Of a DNA stretch of 64,000 bases, positions 55,057-64,000 are shown one piece after another (position 1 is the first letter of the stretch; the number at the start of each line of letters is the position of its first letter). The notes beneath the pieces are model-generated. The model was not told the origin of the DNA. It did no database searches and was given only the letters and a program-made list of their open reading frames with translations. Location of the stretch: the NCBI GenBank assembly GCA_013350335.1, contig CM023534.1:14292302-14356301 (forward strand), written 5' to 3'. The translations under genes were made by a program, and so were the position numbers. This DNA comes from Chimonanthus salicifolius (taxonomy: Eukaryota > Streptophyta > Magnoliopsida > Laurales > Calycanthaceae).

Positions 55057-58000
55057 AAATATATTATGATGATGCTTCTCGTAAAAATAATGAAGATAAG
55101 GCATCCAACAATACTAATTGAAAGGGTATTAAGTGCTTATCATTGTGGTAAATTTATGACAAGGAAAACATTGTTCATTTTTTTTTAATAGAGCAAGAAA
55201 GTGTAATTCGAATTAATGGTGATGGAGATGATCTTATCACACTTAAAAGTTCATGAAAGTGCCTAGATTGAAAAAAGAATAGAAAAAGAATTGCATGATA
55301 AATGTTATCAATGTGGGTCAATATATGTGAATCAATCAACACTTGATGGACGAGGACACGGGACTAATGGAAGACCTTTGTGTATCACATGTCTCAAATG
55401 GAAGATGCTAACATCAACTCAACTTATGGTTTGAGAAAAGCCCAGGTAAAATTTCACTTGCTTGCACGATACCTAGAACGATCCACCAATCGTTCCGATC
55501 CTAAGCTGTTAGGCTTTGAGTCACCGCAACCACCAAGGGGGCTAAGGCTGATCAGACCCTGGCATTTAGGGAAAGGTCGGGTAATCCAATTAGTTTGGTC
55601 CAATGTCAACTCCGTATGAAAACATATTGTGCCTAGATGAGGAAGTTGTTCATGTTTATAAGTGAGTTAAAGGTAAGATAATGCTTCAACTTTGGCTTGC
55701 AAGATCGGGCATCTTAACATGAATAAGTTGAAAGTAAGGGTGATGAAAAATTTAATAAATGGACTACCAAAATTGATTTCATTTGCTAGTAAAGACTAAA
55801 GAGTGTTGAAGCCTGAACTTACTTCTAAGATTCAAATCCAATACCTGTGCTACAAAACTTCAATAATCTGATATGTTATTGATGAGCCCAATAGACATTT
55901 GATGTATTAATCACACCCATTTATTTATCTGTCCTAAAATTGAGGCCTACTCCAATTCAACAACGGTAGGGACAAATACGGTCTAACATTTGAAATTGCC
56001 ACATCCACAAAAGGCCTTTCTAGTTACCACAGACAAATGCAGTAGGCCCATCAAATACATGAACCAATTTGGACAACGAAAGTCAAGGAAGAAGCCCAAT
56101 TAATAGAATCAGGGATCTCTAGTGTAATTACTAAATGGATGTTGGTGTGGAATCTTTATTGTGGAAAAGAAAATGATTTTTTACCGGAAATAGTTTTTAA
56201 TATTTTATGTAATTTTTTTTCATAAAAAATGATTTATGCAGCTATGACTTATCCATTACTCAATTCATGACTCCAACAAACCTACGCTATGACGCATGGT
56301 CAATGTAACCGAACATATGACCTAATCCATGACTTGACTTTGTCGTCTATGACCTAACTCAACCCATCTAAAGTATCTATAATTTATGACTTGACCAATG
56401 ACCAAACCCAACCCGTATCTCATGCCAAACTCACACTCTTGGCCCATGAACAGAGTTTAACCAACCTAGCTTATGAATTTTTATATTAGATTAATGAGAT
56501 TAGGGCAAATTTTGACATAATTGCTCATTATTACATAATATTACCATTTTAAATAAAATTTAGGATGAATCAACTATAAAACATATATAATTTTTATCAT
56601 CATCAATAAAAACAACATAATTACTTTCGTAATCATGACCATCATTGTCATCATCATTATCTTCATAATTGTGAACACTCAAACAATACAAATTGATAAC
56701 CATGAAAAAGTTCTATAGATTTCATTTTCTATGGATAAGAAATTTCCATAGAAAATAATTGCTCATAAATACACTCTAAGAGTATCTATGAAATTTGAAT
56801 TAAAGAACACATTTAAAGAGATCTTCTTGTGTGGAGGATTCTTGGAAATAAGAAAAGGCAAGAGAATTAGATTCCACTGTGAGGTATGATAAAATTTAAG
56901 TGGTTAAAAGTGGAGAATTCGTTGATGCAAAATGATATCACATAGGATACTTCTTCCTAATGGAGGCTGTAGTTATGTATTCTTCTTAAAATAAGTCTTT
57001 AAATATTGAAATTGGTCTTCAATTTAGTAGAGAGCAGAGACTAAGTGACGGTTGTAAATTAGAATTGGCATTCACAATCGGAAGTGAAAAGGGCTACCGG
57101 ATGCCACAATATGGAGATTCATCGATGAGGTTCATTGACAAATTAAGATAAATGGTCTGATTTCAATATTCCATCAGTTTTGAAGCTTTTGGTGTATTAA
57201 TCAGGAACCTAACAATTGGTATCAAAGTCGGTTACAAGTCCCATGTTTGAATCATGATGAATGCAACTAAAAATGAAAAGGGTTACCGGATGCCACAACG
57301 TGAAGATGAAAATGTTTAAGTACTATTTTTTTTAATTTCAACACTTTGTTTTTTATTCGATAAAAATGAATTTCAAATCGTATCAACCAAGCTAAAAAGT
57401 TTTAAAATAAATGAAAATGATCGATTCTTAATCGATACAATTGAACTAGAATATAGTCAGATTTAAATGATTTTAAAAATCCATTGACCGTCGTGATTCT
57501 TATTGAATGGCCTATACTTTTCTCTGCTTGTTCCACTAGTCAGCATCAAGATCTCTCATCACCATTGTGCAAGTAGAGAAAAGATCCAACAATGGAGACC
57601 TGATTCTGCCCTTTGTTCAAGATTCCCTTCAAAAGTGGTTCGCATACTTTTCTGGTCCTCTTCACACTAAAAGATCATGCTTTCTTTTGGAAATAGAGGT
57701 TTTCTTTAAGGCTTAGCCACACCCACCAGGTTAGGTCTAGTAGGGTTGCAATTCTTGATACTGCGGTTCAAGTTGGTTTTTAAGACAACCAAGTAACATG
57801 GGTCCAATTCCAATGTGGGCCAACTGAGCTCATGAAACTGAAAGAGTGTTGGCCGAATTTAAAACAAAAAATTATAAATATAAATAATTATAAATAAAAG
57901 TAAATAAGATTTAATGAATAAAAGTCTTAGAAACTGTAAGTGTAGAGATTGGTATTTCAATTATTAAAAAAAAAACTAAAGCGAATCTGCTGACGCCAAA

Positions 58001-60185
58001 TTTTGAACTTTAGCCAGACCCGTTTGGCCCACTGTCCTATTGGCCTAGCTCATTATGTTTATATGTGCAGCCCTGTGCAGCCCTTCAGTGAGATCCCAAC
58101 AAACATTCATCATATTAATAAAAAGGTTAGTATCTCACATGGATGTGACACATTGGCTGGCATATTCGAGCCAACTAGTGTTAGGCACTTTAGGCCAAAC
58201 CCAGGGCTCCTCAATAGTAGGAATAGAATAAGATGAAGTGAGCGAATTTAACTTAAAAGATCAAGTACAAATTCATCAAACCAATTTCATTCTATTATCA
58301 ATCACTATTTCTAAAACTAAATGAACTAAAGTTCATTTGGTTATAGAAATAGTGTAAAACTTAGAATGAAGTATGGCATTTCATTTCATTCTATTTAACT
58401 ATTCTTCAGACCAAACATGGTGTAATAAACAATAACACTTATTAGACTATGATCAAGTCCAATCCAATCTTGACCTAAGTAAACATATATCGGTTCCAAT
58501 TTTAAGTAAACAATTAAATTGACTCATTTAAGGCCATAAATTGAAGGTGCTCATATGGTAACTATAACCATTATAGAGAAGTTTGGCATAGATTTGGAAC
58601 TAGAGAGAAGATCACTATGCCCTTGTGCAAGGAAGACATGCACAAATCGAGAAATAGTGCAAATTTTTAACTCAAAGAGAGTTGGAGTGATGGCCAAAAA
58701 TTCACATCACGAATAGGAAGTTCTGAGTTTAATTTTCACTATTAGGCTCTGTGGAGCCTGATCATCAGAGATGTACTAATGTGGACCCGTTCGGGGGTCG
58801 AGCTGCCTCTTCTTCCTTCTTCGTCTTTTGAGCATCGTAGATCGTTTTGAACCCCGTGGATGTACCAAAAGGGAATCACGTAAAGTTTTTGTGTTGTGGT
58901 TTATTTTTCTTGGTTGATTTTTCTTTTTTATTTTTGATATTTTTGTTTTTCTGAGGTAGGAAAGACGTTTCCTCTAAACACCCACTTCAATCCAAAGGAC
59001 TACTCCTCATAGAATTACTCGGTGTATGTAAGTAAAGAGGTTTGTACATGCACCCGAGTATTAATTGGGTGCGCTACGAGACCTCGACACCTTCGTCATA
59101 AAAAAAAGTTAGATTCAATTTACTAGTATATTTTTGATAGATTGTCAATTTATGAAAAATCTTAGATAATCTCAGCAATCAGATGCTAGAGATATGAAAA
59201 GAATGGAATGCAACATATAGAGACCAAGTTGTAAAGATTGAGGACCACAAGTTGGAAAGAAAGAAAAGGGGGATAGGAATTAAAGAGACTCGAAATAAGG
59301 TGATAAGGATTCTAAATGTGAAGAGTAGAGGGCATTGTAGACTTGCATTTCATGGACCACATTTTCAATTTCAGTGGAGATTCCAATGGGTTCATCCAAT
59401 GATGAGTAGATCAGGTGGGTTTTCCTAACCCACTTCAGCAACTTGTTTTGTGGGGGCCACCCCTTTAAACGGATACAAATCTGCCACGTTCTACAATGCC
59501 AAAGACCCATTAAAGATTCCAAACCATTGTATCCATGTGCCTTGGGAAGCTTCTTATCTTGAATATCCGATTTTTGGATGGAATTAGATGCTCCATCTGT
59601 GGGGCCCTTTCTTAATCTTTTCTCCTTGATTCTATTTGATTCATTCCAACTTTCTCAAGGACAAAAAAGGACGTCACTATTGTTATTTAAAAAAAAACTT
59701 ATTTCATTGTATTAAAAGAAGGTGATTAAACTATTTAATTCTATTTATTTTTAGTTGATGCTTATAAATGGATTTCTTAATTTAGCTACAGATGTGGAAC
59801 ACCAATGAAGAATAGTTAAAAGTTTCATTAATAATTTAAATTTAAAGTTTTAAAATTAAATGTGATAGCATTTCTTTTATAAAACTGTCTTGATATTGTT
59901 TAGCAAATGCCTTGTCTTTGAGCGAGTTTTTTATATAAAAAACCTATTTGTTCATCTATAGGTGTGTTTTTGAGATTTAAACATTGACCCATATTTGAAT
60001 ACAAATCAATATTAGAATATAAAAAAAGTACTTGAATTCTCAACAAAATATCAACTGATATATGGGTAAGTATTAGAATATCAACAGATATTTCATTGAT
60101 TTATCTACATTAAAATATCAAATCGTTATTTGAATTCACCTATCTCATATCTATGCAGAATATTCAAAAGTATGATAGTTATTGA
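55057..60185. other. Long intergenic stretch
   Basis: No host gene recognised. It contains a TRIM-like remnant (57085-57313), a SINE-like trace at 58690-58790, an LTR-tail-like segment (about 58840-58930, with GGAATCACGTAAAGTTTTTG) and a T-rich low-complexity part. Short frames at 55380, 58003 and 59280-59522 carry no motif I recognise. Confidence 0.5.
57085..57313 (+). mobile_element. TRIM-like remnant
   Basis: A direct repeat (GTGAAAAGGGCTACCGGATG at 57088 and ATGAAAAGGGTTACCGGATG near 57277) brackets ...GGAACCTAACA followed by a tRNA-Met-type ATTGGTATCAAAGTCGG near 57212. That is an LTR end plus primer-binding site. Outer ends are not resolved. Confidence 0.5.
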
Positions 60186-60193
60186 CTGATTTG

Positions 60194-60953
60194 AGGAGCC
60201 CCTACAGACACCTGATTTTTCTTTCCCTACACACCCTTTTTTAAAATTTTGGGTGAAATGACCCTTTTGCCCTTCCACTAAATTCATCCGTTGACAGAAC
60301 CGAAAAAATGGTGGGCCCACCGTTGATTGAAACCAAGGGTCTTCCTTAGTCGTAGATAGGTGGGCCAGAGGCGATTATGGTGGTGTCGATCCTAGGGTCA
60401 AAAGTGTAGGATCCAGTTGGATCTAAGAAAAAAACCCATAAAATTGGGATTTGTCACCGCCAGATCTTCTTCTCGTCCTTAGATCAGGTGATGAAGAAAG
60501 TTTCTGCCGCGGGGGCCCACCATACCCATTCCGTTTTTTTATGGTCTATCCATCTGTACCATCAGATCTCTGATCGGACTTGCGTGGGACCCTCCTCCGG
60601 CCAATTTCTGCTGCTGCTTTGGGAGACCGAAACTCAATTTTATAGGTTTTTTTCTTAGATCTAAGTGGATCCTACACTTCTGACCCTAGGATCAACACCA
60701 CTATGATCGCCCCTGGCCCACCTATCTATGGCTAAGGAAGACCTGGGTTTCGATCAATGGTGGGGCCGACCATTTTTTTCCCTCTCTTCTCTTCTACGCA
60801 TTCGGTCGATCCTTCGTCCAAAGGAATGCTTCCTTTGGCGGTTCCATCGAAGGATGCGGAAGAATTAAGTGGAAGGGCAAAAGGGTAATTTCACCCAAAA
60901 TTTTGAAAAAGAGTGTGTAGATAAAGAAAAACCGGGTGTCCTTATGGCTTGCC
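60194..60953. mobile_element. Hairpin MITE with long inverted arms
   Basis: A left arm of about 260 bp and a right arm of about 310 bp are inverted copies. Shared blocks include TTTTTCTTT..CTACACAC, AAAATTTTGGGTGAAAT, ACCCTTTTGCCCTTCCACT, GGTGGGCCAG and GATCCTAGGGTCA. A perfect 8-bp duplication CTGATTTG lies at 60186-60193 and 60954-60961. The central 190 bp is not inverted. 760 bp in all, with no protein. Confidence 0.85.
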
Positions 60954-62433
60954 CTGATTTGGTGTACATAATTTTTTTATAAATGGAAGGAGAAATGCAA
61001 ATGACAACCCTCAATTCTTTATACTTTTGTTAGTGACAGAGAACAGAGGGGCTCTATTTCACAAGTTTGTGTTATTTGTTTGAAGTTGAAAAGGAGAAAG
61101 GATGACTTGAAAGTAATAGAAAGAGGGGAACATACAACTGTAAAGCCAACATCAACTGAGAAAGATATTGATGGTCCTAGTCGAATAAACCACAAGCTTA
61201 TGTATCAAGTCATGCTCGAAAGAGTCAAACACAAGATTTCTAATCTAAGTTTAGATAATTGAACTATTCATTCAAATTTATTATAGAAATATTATTTATG
61301 CAAAGGGTAGAACTCAATCCATAGAGATCAAACATAAGGGGAATGAGTGAGGACCTAGATGTGATGGAGATCACAACATGTATTTATTAGGTATTAAGCA
61401 AAAGAATTGACACTATATTACCCACGAGATTCTCCAATCATCTGCATTGATATGGTTGTTATTTCATTGAATCTTTTGTTCAAATTTATAGTAAAATTTA
61501 AAAAATTCATTTTATTTCAATTGTTTGTTTGATTTCGAGTGAAAAAGAGAGCATGCAACTTGTCTTAATTGAGATTCACATTCTTTTTAATATGAAAAAA
61601 ATCTACTTAACTTTTCCTTAATTTTAAAAATTTATCTGGATTTTTAGAATCCAACCTCTTGCAATATCAGTATCTTAGATTAGAATTATTAATTGTAACG
61701 CCAAAGAATTTTGTGACCCTAAAGATTTTATGGTGATAAAATTTAAGATTGATAAAGCCTCCTATGGGTAAAACGTCGAGACACCTTCTGTTATAAAAAA
61801 ATCCAAGATTGATCGGTCACTTTCAATATCAAATCAAATTAACCTAATCCAATTGACCTTACCAAAATGGCAATCTTCACGCTTCCCTCTCTCGCAGGGA
61901 TCTTGTCTTTTCTATGGTCTAGTTGAGGTTCCATGGACTCTTCCTAACATTACTGTACATTAACATGGTTTATAGTTCTTTTCATAAATCATGGGAGTAA
62001 TTGAACTGATTGTCTCCTACTTCAGTACTATCTTATCGGTAGTGTGTCTTATCTATTAACAATCAAGTCTTTCAAATGACCCGTCTCTAAAAATTGTCAT
62101 TACATTCTAATTTAATGTCTCCATTCATTAATATGGTTGTTGAATTGAAATACATTTTAAAATATTCAGCATTAATCATTAACTTTGGGACAAAAAATTA
62201 AAAATTTAATTGATATTAATTAAGGTGATACTTAAGCCATTGAAATCCTTGTACTATTTTGTACAAGTATCCAACTGTATGATATGAAGCCTTAAAAATA
62301 GTAAATATCACATACATAAGTCCTTCCTAGTTCCTATCATCTTAAAGTGGCACTCATGGCTCACGTGTATGTTGATCATATCGTAGAAGTTAGAACTTTG
62401 ACTTTTTGACAATCTAAGTTAGACCATAATTTA

Positions 62434-62460
62434 GTCAGTCAGTCAATCAATCAATCAATC
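62434..62460. repeat. (TCAG)/(TCAA) tetranucleotide microsatellite
   Basis: A run of GTCAGTCAGTCAATCAATCAATCAATC, shifting from CAGT to CAAT units. Confidence 0.9.
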
Positions 62461-62654
62461 TTATGGCACTCAAACATTTTCAGATTCTTTTTAAGTTTTT
62501 TTTTTTTTTTAATTTACAAATTCTTTTTTAATTAATATAATGTTTTTAATGTGCACAAATTATTTTTCGTTAAAATTTTGAATTTTGAGAGTGAAGCATA
62601 ACTTTGGTTAGACGTTACTATCCATTAGTGGCGCATATTATTTATTAATTTTTT

Positions 62655-62805
62655 GACGGAGAAGGAAACCTCACACAGTCCTACTAAACCCTTTTTTCGG
62701 GTGACATCCCACACCCCCACGTGATAGCTATCGAGTCATACGACGGAGACTTGAACTCGCACAATCCCACTTTCTAAGACATAATGTTACCGGGCAGTCA
62801 GTAAA
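62655..62805 (-). mobile_element. tRNA-derived SINE, minus strand
   Basis: On the minus strand: GGTAACATTATGTCTTAGAAAG, GTGGGATTGTGCGAGTTCAAG (box B) and GACTCGATAGCTATCACG, then an A-rich end. It follows the order of the 23926 copy throughout, so both belong to one SINE family. Box A is decayed. Confidence 0.78.
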
Positions 62806-63926
62806 ACATCAGTATTGAAAGATAAAGTGATGCACATATTTAATACATACTACAAAGATGATTGCTTTTGTGATTGGTATTTTAATGTATCTTTTTCAAT
62901 CTAATTCATATGGCTTGCAGAGTTTCTCTTGGAAAAAAAGGGGAAAAAGACACACAAAATCTGGTTGATATCTTCACGTAGGAGAACAGTCAGCTTTGAG
63001 TTGGAAGATTCATTCCCAGAAATTGCAGTTTGATACTTGCTTTTGACCAAGTTGGATGGAGAGCTCAAGCTATGGGGCCATGCTGGTGACGTCTGTTCTG
63101 CAAGTAGTATATTCTATGAGGGTGTAGGCCCCTCCACCAGTAGGCCATGGTTCTAGTTTTCTCCAGAAGCTGCAAGAGATAGTAGTTTGCATTCCTATAC
63201 ATGCACAAAGACCATTTTCTTCCATGATCTTTTGGCATTTATATTTCATTGATCAAAATACTTTTGTCATAAAAAAATTTCAATCTAGAAATTTCTCTCT
63301 ATGCATTCTCTGGTTGTCTTCAGAATTTATTTGGAATTACAAACTTTTATATCTTTTAACTTCAGATGTAGACATATATTCATGCTTGAGAATGGCTAAT
63401 CATCTATTTGCAAAATTTATTGAAGTGAGATTAGAATTTGAATCACATCTTGTTAATCTATATCTATGGCATTGAAAATTTAATGCTAATGAAGATTAGG
63501 AGCTGAAAAGTAGAGAATGAGAATCCAAGTCAACCCGTGGCAATCAAGAACTCGCCTACTCTTTATAGTGTTACTAAGTGTGTATGGTTAGGGAGGTTTG
63601 CACATGTCCAAAAACTTAATCAGATGTTCTAAAAAACTTGGATAAGCTCAATTTTTTTTTTTCGATTCTTAAGCCGCCTAAAGTGGAACGGGAGCACTAT
63701 TATGTCACGATATTCAAAGTTTCAAACCCCTTGAGTCAGAGGTACGTCCAAATGTATCCAAGAAAAGCAGGGAAGAAAAATGGAGAAAAAGAAAAGAGAG
63801 AAATCGTCCTGTGATAGATACTGATTCTATCTAGCTTCTTGGTCCTTGCAAGTAGACCAGTCATTTAATTATTCTCACTTGCAAACTCATATTCGACAAC
63901 TGGCAATCCACCACCCTACCCTTCAG

Positions 63927-63935
63927 TATATAAGG
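63927..63935 (+). promoter_or_regulatory. TATA box of a gene beyond the right edge
   Basis: TATATAAGG is followed about 30 bp later by a C/A-rich start-like region (TCTGCTCAATAACATCCC) and a CT-rich leader that runs off the window. The combination is typical of a plant core promoter; the gene itself is not visible. Confidence 0.6.
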
Positions 63936-64000
63936 AGCAAGAACTGCAATCTCTGCTCAATAACATCCCTTGACTACTCCAAAATCCTCTTCTGTCTTTC

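Larger units (their letters stand above)
60962..63920. other. Intergenic stretch
   Basis: AT-rich with no recognised gene. Holds a TCAG/TCAA microsatellite (62434-62460) and an inverted SINE (62655-62805). The last few hundred bases are presumably the upstream region of the gene starting beyond the right edge. Confidence 0.5.

Overview
The window is nuclear DNA from a flowering plant. Two spliced host genes with GT-AG introns read as typical angiosperm genes, most of the rest is AT-rich intergenic DNA, and it is crowded with plant transposable elements: hAT and Stowaway MITEs, Ty1/Copia elements, TRIMs, SINEs, a LINE and an endogenous pararetrovirus. I cannot name the species.

Host genes. 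At the left edge, on the minus strand, are the first three coding exons of APC10, a substrate-recognition subunit of the anaphase-promoting complex; the rest lies left of the window. At 13164-16681 (minus strand) is a complete seven-exon gene for a CIB1/bHLH63-like basic helix-loop-helix transcription factor (443 aa). At the extreme right, a TATA box and a start-site-like stretch suggest the promoter of a plus-strand gene lying beyond the window. No tRNA, rRNA or other convincing host gene was found.

Mobile DNA, left to right: a hAT element (1470-2361) carrying a foldback palindrome; a solo LTR (3383-4770) with a nested 5'-truncated LINE; a MITE (5462-8972) whose first bases were the target of a gag/protease-only Copia element (5467-8443); several MITEs of a CGGCCGATAT-rich hAT family (18731, 26968, 27530, 43561, 54100) and of a CAGGGCCGG family (19030, 28175, 54517); a 2.1-kb foldback element (20436-22575) built of perfect palindromes and four 290-bp inverted-repeat units; a tRNA-derived SINE (23926) and a Stowaway MITE (24184); a TRIM with a nested MITE (27449-27932); a solo LTR (44268-44490); a nearly full-length but inactivated Copia element (47275-53080); a LINE 3' end (54680); and a 760-bp hairpin MITE (60194-60953).

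The two most unusual loci are these. (1) 45745-46913: a 1.17-kb unit with 14-bp perfect terminal inverted repeats and an 8-bp target duplication. It consists of two related MITE blocks with pieces of two unrelated host genes trapped between them: a PDR-type ABCG transporter Walker-A exon, and the promoter plus first exon of a TIP aquaporin. (2) 33956-42657: a decayed endogenous caulimovirid (Florendovirus-like two-ORF layout, two fragments joined head to head), flanked exactly by two 2.05-kb direct repeats that lack LTR hallmarks, as if the insertion had duplicated 2 kb of host DNA.

All boundaries come from reading the sequence by eye. Target-site duplications were checked base by base where stated. 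Family assignments rest on recognised motifs, not on database searches.
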